Positions 22,770-33,120 of a DNA stretch of 64,000 bases are shown here, in pieces. Below the pieces are notes generated by a model. It searched no databases. It saw only the letters and a list, made by a program, of their open reading frames with translations, and was not told the origin of the DNA. This stretch comes from Quillaja saponaria (taxonomy: Eukaryota > Streptophyta > Magnoliopsida > Fabales > Quillajaceae). The stretch covers positions 5,642,001-5,706,000 of the forward strand of contig CM055609.1 of assembly GCA_029379385.1 (NCBI GenBank). The letters run 5' to 3'. The first letter of the stretch is position 1, and the number at the start of each line of letters is the position of its first letter. The position numbers and the translations under genes are program-made.

Positions 22770-23982
22770 AATTGGTCGACGTCCTCGTTGACTCAGCTGC
22801 TTGAAAGTCTTCAATCTTCTGCTGGAACTCTGACAGATCTTTGGCTTTCTCCCAACTGGTTTCTTCATCTCCAAGACCTTTCCACTTGACTAAGAACTCA
22901 AGTCGTGGGCGTCTTCTGATAATCACTCTCCTTTCGGCTAGAATCTCCTTTGCTACTTTGCTTGGTGGCTTCTTGAGGTTGACTGCTGGCCTGGTTGACT
23001 GGTTACATGCTGGATCTTCTGGATCAGGATGATACGGCTTCAGGTTGGAAATATGAATCACTGGGTGTATCTTTATCAAGGGTGGAAGGTCGATCTTGTA
23101 AGCAACTTTCCCAACCTTGGAAACAATTGGAAGTGGACCTTCGTACTTACGAATAAGCTTGTGATCCTGCCCCCTCAGTCCCTTTAGTTGTTCCTTCGTG
23201 AGCTTGACCAATACAAGATCCCCAACTTGGAACTCCAGCTGTCGACGTCCCTTGTCTGCCCATTTCTTCATTCTCTTAGAAGCTTTTTCTAAGTATGCAA
23301 GGGCAATGTCAATGTTCTGCTTCCAGTCTTTAGTAAAGTGATGTGCTTTAGGACTCTTTCCTGTATAAGGCCCATCAAGTGTGTGTGGTAGGAGCGGCTG
23401 CTGCCCTGTAACAATCTCAAAAGGACTCCTGTTTGTCGCAGAACTCTTCTGAGCATTAAAACAAAACTGAGCAGTGTCTAGTAGCTTTGGCCAATTCCTG
23501 TGGTTGACACTGGCAAAATGACGCAAATATTCCTCAAGCATGCCATTGAATCTCTCAGTCTGGCCATCAGTTTGTGGATGATAGCTAGATGAGATGTTAA
23601 GTTGTGAACCGAGTAGGTTAAATAATTCGGACCAGAAAGTCCCTGTGAACCTGCTATCTCGATCACTGACAATGTTCTTGGGCACACCCCAATATTTGAC
23701 AACATATTTAAAGAACAATTGTGCTGTGTCTTCTGCCGAGCAATATTTTGGTGCCGGGATGAATGTGGCATACTTCGAAAACTGATCCACTACCACCAAG
23801 ATAGTATACAAATCTCCCACTCTTGAAAGACTGGTGATGAAGTCCAGAGACACACTTTCCCACGGACGAGTCGGCACGGGCAACGGCAACGGCTCTAGTA
23901 GCCCTGCAATCTTTTTCAGCTCAACTTTGTCTTGCTGGCAGATAAGACACGTTTTGGAGTAGTTAACAGCATCCTCTCTCAT
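22768..23982 (-). pseudogene. Integrase with chromodomain (C-terminal pol segment)
   Basis: About 404 codons open. The segment begins just after a stop that interrupts the zinc-binding HHCC domain; its second half (TCLICQQDK) is here. The catalytic core shows the expected acidic residues in VSLDFI, VSDRDSRF and MLEEYLRHF, with SYHPQTDGQTER before the glutamate. The C-terminal region has KYEGPLPIVSKVGKVAYKI (GPF-type module), then a chromodomain-like block, EFLVKWKGLGDEETSWE, which in chromoviruses targets integration to chromatin. This is the best preserved part of the element. Confidence 0.9.
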
Positions 23983-23988
23983 CTGAGG

Positions 23989-24453
23989 CTAGTAATACCC
24001 CTGTTTCAGAAGGGCATAAGTTCTCTGCCAACCCGGGTGACTGGCCCACAAAGTGTCATGACACTCCTTCATGAGCGTCCTTCGCAGGTCCTCTGCTTTG
24101 GGAACGAACAATCGGCTTCCCTTCGCCATCAGTAGTCCATCCTCCACCCAGAACTGACGAGTCTTCCCTTCTTTGGCTAGGTTTATGATAGCTTGAGCGA
24201 ATGGATCCTTATCCAAGTTCTCTCGAATGTGCTCTCGCATTGAAGTAGCAACACGACTAGCCGATATGTGTTCTATGTAGGTCATTGCTGCAAGCTCAGC
24301 CTTGCAACTAAGGGCATCAGCTGCTTGATTACTTTTCCTTGCCTTGTGTTCAAACTCAAAATCAAACTCTGCTAGAAACTCATGCCAACGACCCTGCTTA
24401 AGTGTCAACTTCGGCTGTGTAAAGAAATGACTAACTCCCGTGTTGTCAGTCAC
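23989..24453 (-). pseudogene. RNase H end, linker and integrase HHCC start
   Basis: This segment opens just after an internal deletion. Its first residues (TDNTGVSHFF, then TLKQGRWHEFLAEFDFEFEH) are the C-terminal end of RNase H and the connection domain. It continues to the first histidines of the integrase zinc domain (KECHDTLWASHPGWQRTYA). It stops at TAG (23991-23989) where the family has Trp (GYY-W-PQM), consistent with a TGG to TAG change. The frame continues directly into the integrase segment. Confidence 0.85.
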
Positions 24454-25034
24454 CCTAGTGGGAGTCTATAGTAATTTGCTAAACCAAGGAAAGAGCGCAG
24501 TTCAGTCACCCTAGTGGGAGTCTTCCACTCTTGGATGGCCTTCACCTTGTCCAAATCCATTCGGACACGACCTTCCTCAATAATGTGGCCAAGAAACTTG
24601 ATCCGCTTTTGAGCGAAAGAACACTTCTCCCTTTTCACAAACAACTGGTTCTTTCTCAGCCTGTTGAAAACCAGATGCAAGTGTTGTTTGTGATCTTCCA
24701 GAGTGGAGCTATAGATCACAATATCATCCAAGTAAACCACGATGAACTTGTCTAAGTAACCGCGGAAAACCTGATTCATGAGAGTGCAAAATGTGGCTGG
24801 TGCATTCGTCAACCCAAATGGCATCACCAAGAACTCAAATGCACCATATCGAGTGACACAAGTCGTCTTCGGCTCGTCCCCCTCCGCAATTCGAACTTGG
24901 TAATACCCGGACCTCAAGTCCAGCTTTGTGAAGTACTTGGCATCACTCAGTTGGTCAAAAAGATCAGCAATAAGCGGTATAGGATAACTGTTCCGCACTG
25001 TGACCTTGTTGAGTGCCCGATAATCAACACACAT
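24450..25034 (-). pseudogene. Reverse transcriptase segment
   Basis: Ty3/Gypsy RT fingers and palm: MCVDYRALNKVT, then KLDLRSGYYQVRI, YGAFEFLVMPFGLTNAP and the catalytic YLDD in VVYLDDIVIYS, then FAQKRIKFLGH. It ends at SFLGLANYYRLPLG*, where RNase H should begin; about 170 residues of RNase H and connection expected by family are missing. Just upstream an in-frame TAG at 25052-25050 separates it from VLFQKK (family: a Lys codon). Confidence 0.9.
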
Positions 25035-25049
25035 TCGCAGGCTCTCATC

Positions 25050-25313
25050 CTACTTCTTCTGAAACAACACCGGTGCTCCAAACGGTGCCTTTAAAGGTCT
25101 TATGAACCCTGACTCTAGTAGTTCATTCAGCTGTTTTCTGAGCTCAGCCAACTCAGGTGGTGCCATCCTGTATGGAGCCTTTGCAGGTGGCTTGATGCCT
25201 TGCACTAACTCAATCTCATGATCAATACCCCTGCGCGACGGCAAGGTTTGTGGAAGTTTGTCAGGCATGACTCCTTCATATTTCTTCAAAACTCCCTGTA
25301 TGGTTGGCGGCAC
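25050..25313 (-). pseudogene. Protease-RT linker segment
   Basis: It contains [20 protein letters not shown], then [16 protein letters not shown] and [20 protein letters not shown], the family's linker and RT N-terminus. It is out of frame with the protease segment, because of a frameshift near 25318, and stops at TAG 25052-25050. Confidence 0.85.
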
Positions 25314-25957
25314 TGGCTCTCCATCCCCTTATCCTCAGTAACCAAGGGTACCACCACAAAAGTAGGTTCATGTCGCTTCATGCCCTTCTTGAACTGAAGA
25401 GCCGATAGATGCTTAGTCTCACCAAGTTGTTTGATCACTGCTGGCACCATGGCTGGTTGCTCTCCTATTATCATAAGAGAACTAGCAGCAGGGATTGGAA
25501 TTGCTTTATGAGTAAGCATGAACTCCATCCTGAGGACAACATCAAAATCATCAATCTTGGCCACCACAAAATCGACACGGCCTTCCCATGTCCCAAGCTT
25601 TACAGAAACTTGCTTGGCTTGCCCCGCAGTAGGCAAGGATTTAGAATTCACAGCTTTCATCCGGCCTGAGTCTTTCTCCAACTTTAGGCCCAGCTTCTTG
25701 GCCTCCACTTCAGAAACAAAGTTATGGGTAGCCCCAGTGTCCAGCATGACACTCGTAGCCGGCTTCCCACCAAGATGGCCCTTCACAAACATGAGACCTT
25801 TATCCTCGCTCTTCTTGGAACTCTCAGCATGCTTCTTGAGTGCCTCAATAAACTGCAATGCCCCCATCCTGAGCTGATCTTTATCAGACTCGTCCTCATC
25901 CTCATCCTCATCCTCGTCAGCATGACTCTGAGGTGCTTTACGAACCGAAGCTTGCAA
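25286..25957 (-). pseudogene. Aspartic protease segment
   Basis: Retropepsin motif VMLDTGATHNFVSE, followed by a glycine-containing flap region and VDFVVAKIDDFDVVLRMEFM. An acidic repeat (DEDEDEDE) lies near its N-terminus. It is in the same frame as gag, separated only by the TAG at 25976-25978. The frame fails near 25318. Confidence 0.87.
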
Positions 25958-25975
25958 AGCATTGAGTGCAATTTT

Positions 25976-27124
25976 CTATGGACATTCCGCAACTCTATGT
26001 GGTCCATTACACAAGAAACAAGAGATTGTCCTTGGTTTGGAGGTTGAGACAGACCCTCGTGATGATTGTGGACTATTGGAGGGGTAGGAAGGTTTCCTCT
26101 GATCCCCTCCCCCACTTTTGTTCTTTCCTGGCTTGCCAAACTGTCCGTCATTGCCTCCACTAGAAGATTGTTGTGGTTTCTTACTAGCAGAGCTTTCAGG
26201 AGCGTAGTCTGTCAAGCACTCGGCTGCCGCCTGAGCTGTGGCCAAATCCTGGACCCGTTGTCGTTGAAGTTCAGCCCTCGCCCATGGCTTTAAGCCTTCA
26301 AGGAAATAGAACATCTTATCCTTCTCTGACATGTCACGAATGTCTAACATCAGCCCCGCAAATCTCTTCACATACTCCCAGATAGTCCCTGTCTGTTTCA
26401 ACTCCCTTAAGTTGCGCCGAGCGATGTACTCGACGTTCTCTGAAAAGAATTGGGCCTTCAGCTCTCTCCTCAAATCTTCCCAGGTGTCAATTACGCATCT
26501 ACCATCTTGTATGTCAACATACTTTGTCCTCCACCAGAGTTTTGCATCTCCAGCAAGGTACATCGTAGTTGTTGTCACATTTGCTTCTTCCGAATCCATT
26601 CTCACTGCTCGAAAGTACTGTTCCATGTCAAATAGAAAGTTTTCCAACTCCTTTGCGTCTCGTGCTCCTCCAAAAGCCCGAGGTTCAGGAACTTTCATTC
26701 GACGTTGCCTCACACCCTCAGCATACAGGTTGTGGTTGTCATTACCCACCGCTCTCATGGTGATATTGACCTTGGTGTTCAGCTCACCAAGTTTATCTTC
26801 CATGATGGCCATGTCCTCCAAAATTTCACCACGCATGGTGTGGACCGCACCCTCCAGTTGTGCTTGGGATTGGTCGATACTACTAACTCGCTCCTCGAGC
26901 TCAGCAGCATTGTCACCTGTGCCTTGGACATTCTTATTCCTCTCGAGTGCCCGCACACAGCTGACAAGTCCTTCAAGGATATTCACCCTTTCAATCAATC
27001 CGGGTATGTCAAACTCTTTCAATGACGCCTGTATGTCTATCATGGAGTCATACACTCCAACAAGCTCACCCAGCTGCGAGTCAATCCAATCAAACTTTTG
27101 TTGATTCGTCATTCCTTTCATCAT
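25976..27124 (-). pseudogene. Gag with zinc knuckle
   Basis: First ATG in frame at 27124. A predicted coiled-coil-like stretch (about residues 70-125) precedes the capsid-type core (YLAGDAKLWWRTKY, LKAQFFSENVEYIARRNL, FLEGLKPWARAELQRQ). After a low-complexity Ser/Gly/Lys linker comes the knuckle CFLCNGPHRVAECP (CX2CX3HX4C). It ends in TAG exactly after this knuckle. The next codons continue in frame (KIALNALQASVRK) into protease, so the stop splits gag from pol. Confidence 0.9.
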
Positions 27125-27165
27125 GACAACAACCAACTGCTACTTCCTCAGCGGTTCGGAACGTA

Positions 27166-27177
27166 GCTCTGATACCA
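27166..27177 (-). other. Primer-binding site (initiator Met tRNA)
   Basis: The - strand TGGTATCAGAGC, 2 bases inside the 5' LTR, complements the 3' end of plant initiator-Met tRNA, the usual primer for this group. Confidence 0.88.
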
Positions 27178-27179
27178 AC

Positions 27180-27727
27180 TGTCACGGGCCGACTTTGCTA
27201 GCACGCAAAGAAGCCTATGTAGCACTTGGTAACCCCTCATGGATAGCAAGTCAGCTTCTCCAATGCCCCTCAGGTGTTAACCAGCAAGGCTAGTGCGCAA
27301 CAATGTAAGCAAGAAAGCAAATACAACACAGTTTGCAAGAAAGGGCTTCAACTTCTCATTAATTGAAAAACGATCAAATTACAATGCTATCAAAATGCTC
27401 TCGACATGCTCTTGACATGACTACGACATAGGCAAATGGCTTGGTGTAGGGGGAGTTAGAAGCAACACCAAGACCTTTGACACTCATCCGACAAGCTCGT
27501 GTACAACTTTGATTTTCTCACATATACACCCCCCCTAAAGAGCTTTCTGCGCCATAACCCCTATGGCAGGAGGGAACATCATATTTCCCAGTTGCCCGAC
27601 TATCCCTGGCTACCTATTTACAAAAATGCCACACTGTGTCATGACATATGCCTAGCTACCCACAATGTGCCCATCACAAGGCAAGCGGCCATGTGCGACA
27701 TGCACTGGACAAGCTTGGGTTGTGACA
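27180..27727 (-). repeat. Right LTR (5' LTR of the element)
   Basis: 548 bp, TGTCAC...GTGACA, paired with 22220-22756. Most differences are transitions. Confidence 0.92.
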
Positions 27728-27732
27728 CTTAG
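27728..27732. repeat. Target-site duplication, right copy (CTTAG)
   Basis: CTTAG follows the right LTR and continues into CCATGATTTTACAT. That matches the uninterrupted GGCTTAGCCATGATTTTACA at about 31633. Confidence 0.85.
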
Positions 27733-28880
27733 CCATGATTTTACATATTTCAACTTTCTGATTCTTCTTCTGCCTGGTTGTCTTCAAAATTCCAAATGGC
27801 TTTGGTCTATAAAATGAGTTGATTGGTACTTTGCCTTATGCTTCCCGTGATTAGAACTTTTGGATTAATTCAAACGTTTATCAATGGAAAAAGTAGGGTG
27901 GGTGGAATGGCTTTGACCAAAGATCATAATGTCATTTCTTGATACAATATTTTTCAATTTAGAAATAGAAATATATTGGATACGTATTAGAAACATCATG
28001 GAAATGGTATATAATCCTGAAAACATTTAGATATATATAAAAATATTATGTAATATTTATTTATGAGTGATTTGTAATATATATAATGATTAATTATACA
28101 TAGAAGGTTGGATTTGTCTTTTCTCATAATTATATTTTATTTTTACATGTTTATTCTCAATCATTTATTAAATTATACATAATGCAATCAATACATATTA
28201 ACTAAATTAAATGATAAAATTTAGAAATAATACTTATACTTAACTATATTTATTTTCTTGTCGTTTGACAAGTTTCCAAATAACAAATCTTTTATAACTT
28301 ATAATTATAATACTTATAAAATCTAATTGTGTGATTTATAAATACATTTTAGTCTATATAACTTAATTGTTCATAATTAAGTATAAATATGTAGAAGAGA
28401 AAAAATTATTAATTATTATTATTAAATGGAAAAAGATATGAATAATTAGTAAATATTAAAAATAAACATTTAGAAAGAAAAATAATTAAAATAAAAATTT
28501 TCTTTTATGAATTAAAAATTACATATCACTAAATATTATTTTTTAATTCTTGATATTAATCTCTATTATTGCTTTTTATTTATTTATTAAGAAAATCTTA
28601 GAAAAAATACATATGTAAGACACGGTATCCAAAAATATCTAACTATATCATTAGATATAATAATATACCAACAAGTATTTATAGATAATTTGAATATTGA
28701 TAGTAAACAATTGTTTTGTATCTATAACTACGAATACGTTTTTCGTCCTTATCGCGAGATAATAAGATACATTTACTTCCTTGACTTTGACTTCATATTC
28801 TACACTTCAATTTAGCTTTTTCTTTGTTGCTTTCCTTCAGCACAAACTCTTTATTTCCTACATGGCGTGACTAGCGATGA
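27733..28880. repeat. Unit 1 of an AT-rich three-copy segment
   Basis: 27733-27930 continues the flank broken by the retrotransposon. About 28020-28300 (TTTATGAGTGATTTGTAAT, CAATCATTTATTAAATTATA, ATAATACTTA) recurs at about 31190-31430 and 31960-32200. It holds no gene. From about 28740 it grades into a group B RLP promoter. Confidence 0.5.
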
Positions 28881-29075
28881 GTTTACACTAGAACGTAAGT
28901 TTTCATGCTGAAATAAGTCTCCAGGTACATATCACAGACAAGTCTTCACGCAAAAATAAGTCTTGGTTTCCAATTCACATGGGTGGGACAACCAGCACCA
29001 TTTACGTGTTTTTTAATTCATACTACGGAGCCTTATGCAAAACTTAGTTGGTAAATAATAACTAATATGGAGCCC
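28881..29075 (+). pseudogene. RLP promoter and start-codon ghost
   Basis: The stretch AAGTCTTGGTTTCCAATTCA, GGGTGGGACAACCA and GCAAAACTTAGTTGGTAA matches the 5' flank of the group B gene at 45607. It is followed by ATGGAGCCCCTGTGTAC (start near 29068), and then the frame ends at TGA. The receptor body is absent. Confidence 0.6.
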
Positions 29076-29760
29076 CTGTGTACAAATTGAACAATTTTGT
29101 ATTTGTTTCGGTGAATGAATTTAATTGTTGAATAATATTATAATGTTTTCATATATAAAATGAACATTAGGAATATATATTTTGTAATTTCATATGTTTT
29201 AAAAAATTATAAATTGAGACCATCTTCGACAATTATCACAGATATATAGTTCATACAAAATTGAGACCATCAACATTCAATTTATTTGCATCTGCTTTTT
29301 TGTAGCTGATAAATAGAGTATCATTATCTATTTATCAGCGATAATAGTCCTGACACATAGAAGTATTGACGACAGCTTATTGCGTTATCCTGACGGTAGT
29401 ATGAGGAGCATGGAAATAAGAGAGGAAGCTTGCATTTTGTAGTCAGTTTCCAACCTACCAACGTACTGCCCAGACTTCACGTTGAAATAAGACTTCATGT
29501 GGAAATAAAATAGTATTGGTTGCTCCAATTCACATGGGTGGCACAACCGTGACTCCAATGCCATTAATTACTTGTTTATCTGATTCGTACAAAGAGTCTT
29601 CCCTCTATAATCAGAAAACAGATCTGTTAACGTTGGCCCCAAACTTACATCAGTACTGTTGCATATCTACAGTGGCGGACCAAAGAATTTACATAGTCGT
29701 AGTCGACTTTATATTAATATTTTAAAAATTATTTACTCAACGTTGACCCCAATCATTTAT
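29076..29760 (+). other. Second promoter-like stretch without a gene
   Basis: 29085-29280 parallels 57420-57680. 29380-29480 parallels the promoter at 6700-6860 (GCTTGCATTTTGTAGT, CCAACCTACC, GACTTCACG). 29515-29660 is another copy of the CAATTCACATGGGTGG...ACTTACATCAGTACTG promoter phrase. No start codon or LRR sequence follows. Confidence 0.45.
29305..29339. other. Perfect 12-bp stem hairpin
   Basis: GCTGATAAATAG (29305-29316) and CTATTTATCAGC (29328-29339) are exact reverse complements around an 11-base loop. A degraded form is at about 57720-57755. It could be a MITE core or chance in AT-rich DNA. Confidence 0.4.
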
Positions 29761-29764
29761 TAAA

Positions 29765-29822
29765 CTATGTATACAGAAGAAGGTGAATAGGAGAGGAAGC
29801 AGAAAATTATCCCTTGACATTT
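29765..29822 (+). pseudogene. RLP last-codons ghost and 3' flank start
   Basis: AGAAGGTGAATAGGAGAGGA followed by AGCAGAAAAT corresponds to the VNRRGSRK terminus of group B receptors, followed by the usual 3' flank (TTAGTTACTTACAAACACAA). About 2.8 kb of receptor is missing upstream. Confidence 0.6.
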
Positions 29823-30227
29823 AGTTACTTACAAACACAATCACCCTTCTCTCTTCTGTGTTTTTCCCCCCTTTTCTTTTACTTGTGCATCTACTCTATT
29901 TCATGTAAACTTAACTTGGAAGCTTGGCGATTGCAGTATGAGTATAATGATTACAGCGTGTATCTTCTTCTGTGATAACAAACTTGTTTTAAGCATAATA
30001 AACCTCGAGTTAGCTGTTTATTTATCTTGATTTTGTAGGCCCTAAAAAGAAAACCAAAGGAAAGAATTTTGTGGGTAATGCCTTTTGTTTTCTTCTGTTT
30101 TTCTTGCTTCAATGTATTTGAGGAAAGAAAATTTCATTAGATTTTCTAAAAAATAATATTGCAGGACTACATTCATTAAAAAAGTTGAGTCAGAATATAC
30201 ACTGAGAAGAAACTAATAATAATGGTT
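29823..30227. other. Group B 3' flank
   Basis: Homologous to 37010-37440 and 48450-48850, including the GATTTTGTAGGCCCT acceptor-like site near 30030. No gene. Confidence 0.45.
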
Positions 30228-30372
30228 ATGGATGTGAGAAGAGAAAAGGAAAAAGAAAACTCGGAAAATTCACCACCTTTTCCTTCTACCATTGAAGAAG
30301 ATTGGGACTTAATTGATCGAGTGTGATTGGAATATTATTGTGATGGGGTTACTGGAGTGAGAATAATTAGGT
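30228..30372 (+). pseudogene. RLP transmembrane/tail relic, copy 3 (truncated)
   Basis: GTGAGAAGAGAAAAGG then ENSPPFPSTIEED-type sequence, ending at GTGATGGGGTTACTGGAGTG. The membrane span is lost, and the sequence runs into an AACCGAA-rich repeat. Confidence 0.5.
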
Positions 30373-30540
30373 AATAACCGAAAAACTGAAATCGAAACCG
30401 AATTTTATTATTGTTTGGTTCAATTATATTTTTGATAAATTTTATTTTTAATTTTTAATTAATCAAAATTGAAATTATATGTTCGGTTTTTACAGTCTCT
30501 CATTTTAATCAAAATTGTACCAAAACTATATTTTAATGTT
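30373..30540. repeat. TTCGGTTTT/AACCGAA-rich repeat, copy 1
   Basis: Shared with about 37580-37800 and 49670-49870 (CTGAAATCGAAACC-AATTTTATT, TATGTTC-GTTTTTACA). All three lie after a tail relic or repeat R. The family is unidentified. Confidence 0.4.
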
Positions 30541-31500
30541 CTAGCATGGGAAGGGTCTTCTTAAGTCTTTGTTTTAGACTATTAGCAATCAAGTTGTCTT
30601 ACACAACTTGGGTGGGTCTTTCCCTCGATGTTTGTTTAACTTTATTGACTCCTAATTAGAAGTATTAATCAAGTGCTCTAACTTTCGATTCTATTCTCGC
30701 TATCAAATTCTTCAAATTCTCAACTGACTTTTCAATATAATATCATGTCTTTATCACCAAATGAACGAAAGATTTGATAACAAAAGTTTGCGCTTAGAAA
30801 ATTGGTAAAAAGAAAATTTTTAACCAGTCATAAAGACTTAGCATTAAGTCGTTCTTACTGATCCAAAAAGTATTGGCATGACTTAGCCACGATTTTACAT
30901 ATTGCAACTTTCTCTATTGCCTGGCTGCTTCAAAATTCCAAATGGTTTTGGTTTATAAAACGAGTTGATTGGTGCTTTGCCTTATGCTTCCCGTGATTAG
31001 GACTTCTGGATTGATTCAAACGTTTATCAATGGAAAAAGCAGGGTGGGTGGAATGACTTTGACTAAGGATCAAAATAATATTTTTTTAATATAATATCGG
31101 TAGTTTAGAAAGAAAAATTTATGGAATAAGTATCGGAAACATTATAAAAAATGTGCACAATCTCGGGAACATATAGATAAATGTTAAAATATTATATATT
31201 ATTTATTTATGAGTGATTTGTAATGTATATATGATTAATTGTGCATATTTGAAGGTTTAATTTATTTTCTCAAAATAAACTATATTTTTTTACATGTTTA
31301 ATCTTAATCATTTATTAAATTATACATAATACAACCAATACATACTAACTAAATTAAATAATAAAGTTTAGAAATAATACTTACACCTAGCTATATTTAT
31401 TTTCTTGTCATTTGATTAGCTTCCAAATAATAATTTTTTTATAACATATAATTATGATACTTATAATATCTAATTGCATAATTTATAAATACAACTCAGT
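30541..31500. repeat. Unit 2 of the three-copy segment, with LRR micro-relic 3
   Basis: 30585-30655 is the third isolated LRR fragment (TTGGGTGGGTCTTTCCCTCG...TTGTTTAACTTTATTG). 30700-31080 is the flank that the retrotransposon splits at 22219/27728, here uninterrupted at GACTTAGCCACGATTTTACA (about 30881). 31190-31430 is the AT-rich part. No gene. Confidence 0.5.
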
Positions 31501-32330
31501 CTATATAATATCATGTCTTTATCACCAAATGAACAAAAGTTTGCGCTTAGAAAATTGGTAAAAAGAAATTTTTTAACCACAGTCATAAAGACTTAGCTTC
31601 AAGTCGTTCTTACTGATCCAAAAAGTATTGGCATGGCTTAGCCATGATTTTACATATTTCAACTTTCTGATTCTTCTCTTGCCTGGCTGTCCTCAAAATT
31701 CCAAATGGTTTTGGTCTATAAAATGAGTTGATTGGTACTTTGCCTTATCCTCAAAATATCATGGGTGCAATGACTTTGACTAAGGATCAAAATATCATGG
31801 GAATGACTTTGACTAGGGATCAAAATATCATTTTTTTTTTATATATCATATCGGTAATTTAAAAACCAAAATTTATGTAGTAAAAATATCAGAAACATTA
31901 TGAAAAATGTGTACAATCCCAGAAATATATATATATATATATATACATTTATAAATATTATATATTATTTATTTATGAGTGATTTGCAATGTCTATATGA
32001 TTAATTTTGCATATTTGAAGGTTTAATTTATTTTCTCAAAATAAATTATATATTTTTACATTTTTAATCTCAATCATTTATTAAATTATACATAATGCAA
32101 CCAATACATATTAACTAAATTAAATGATAAAGTTTAGAAATAATACTTACACCTAATTATATTTATTTTCTTGTCATTTGATTAGCTTCCAAATAATAAT
32201 TCTTTTACAACATATAATTATGATACTTATAATATCTAATTGTATAATTTATAAATACAACTCTGTCTATATAATTTAATTGGTCATAATTAAGTATAAA
32301 TATGTATAAAAAAAAATATGACCACTTAGT
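31501..32330. repeat. Unit 3 of the three-copy segment
   Basis: Begins ATATAATATCATGTCTTTAT and repeats unit 2, with an internal repeat of GGGTGCAATGACTTTGACTA / GGGAATGACTTTGACTAGGG at about 31763-31815. No gene. Confidence 0.5.
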
Positions 32331-32690
32331 AAATATTTTACTAAGTTTGAATAAATAGCTGTTGCATTTAATGTTGTCATCCCCTTTATTCTTAGAAATG
32401 TTTGACACAGTAGTTGTTGAATCCATTTACTCCATTGCAGGCAGGGCTGTGGTTGGATTATTAGTTCAGATTTCAGACTTTAAATATTTTTGTTGCATAT
32501 TTACAATTCTGATAGGTGATTAATACATTATAATATTGTATAATTACGAGTAGGATGGTAATATAACTTTATTTTTTGGGTAAACAAACCATGCTCTAAA
32601 AAAAATAAAAAATTAATCATACCACCATAACTGGACAAAAAACCCCAACTAAGTCACCAAACAAAGACTTGGCTTTTTTTGGGTTTCGCA
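32331..32690. other. Intergenic, duplicated flank
   Basis: About 32340-32600 parallels 21085-21540 and 10840-11100. No gene. Confidence 0.35.
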
Positions 32691-32693
32691 TAC

Positions 32694-33120
32694 ATATCAA
32701 CTACATCATGCTACTTTTTAAAATAGTTCTCAATCTTGAAGCATCGTGCTGTACCTTCCCTTTGTAAAACTTTTATTTGTGTGGTATCGATGAGGATAAA
32801 GAGCAGAAAAGTTTTATATGAATGAATGGATGAATAAGAGCAGAAAACTTTAAATTATTAAAGAATCTCAATTATTAGTTGCGTGGATGTTTGTTTCAAT
32901 TATGGATGGTGTCCATCAATTATCTCTCAGTCAGAAAATTAATGAAACAAAAGGAAAAATGGGGGGTTTTGATTTTTTTTGGTAGAATAAAGTGGTGCTT
33001 CACACTTTTCTGGTCTTATCCTTATCGATACCACAAATAAAAGTTTTACAAAGGGATGGGCAGCATGATGCTTCAAGATTAAGAGCTATTAAAATAAGTA
33101 GTACGATGTGGTTGATACAG
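32694..33120. repeat. Long imperfect inverted repeat, MITE or fold-back candidate
   Basis: The left arm at about 32694-32811 and the right arm at about 33005-33119 are reverse complements over roughly 115 bp, at about 85% by eye. Shared cores include ATCTTGAAGCATC and CCCTTTGTAAAACTTTTATT. The loop is about 190 bp. I could not define a target-site duplication. Confidence 0.6.

Larger units (their letters stand above)
22220..27727 (-). mobile_element. Ty3/Gypsy chromovirus LTR retrotransposon, complete ends, defective coding
   Basis: A 5508-bp element on the - strand. Both LTRs start TGTCAC and end GTGACA and are flanked by CTTAG. Reading leftwards from the 5' LTR (27180-27727), it holds a tRNA-iMet primer site, gag with a zinc knuckle, aspartic protease, reverse transcriptase, integrase (HHCC, DDE), a GPF-type module, a chromodomain and a polypurine tract. 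Most of the RNase H region is absent. Three TAG stops and a frameshift interrupt the single gag-pol frame, so it is non-autonomous. The chromodomain and RT style fit the plant chromovirus clade; Galadriel-like is my tentative guess. It interrupts a duplicated intergenic segment whose uninterrupted form is visible at about 11745, 30890 and 31640. Confidence 0.93.

Noticed and set aside
22537..22791. Open frames inside both LTRs (also 27499-27732)
   Set aside because: They are identical between the LTRs because the LTRs are duplicates, they contain no protein motif, and they run across the LTR end.
26331..27104. A 257-codon + strand frame opposite gag
   Set aside because: It is antisense to a clear gag with capsid and zinc-knuckle motifs. 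Its Ser/Thr-rich composition is the expected mirror of the gag codons.
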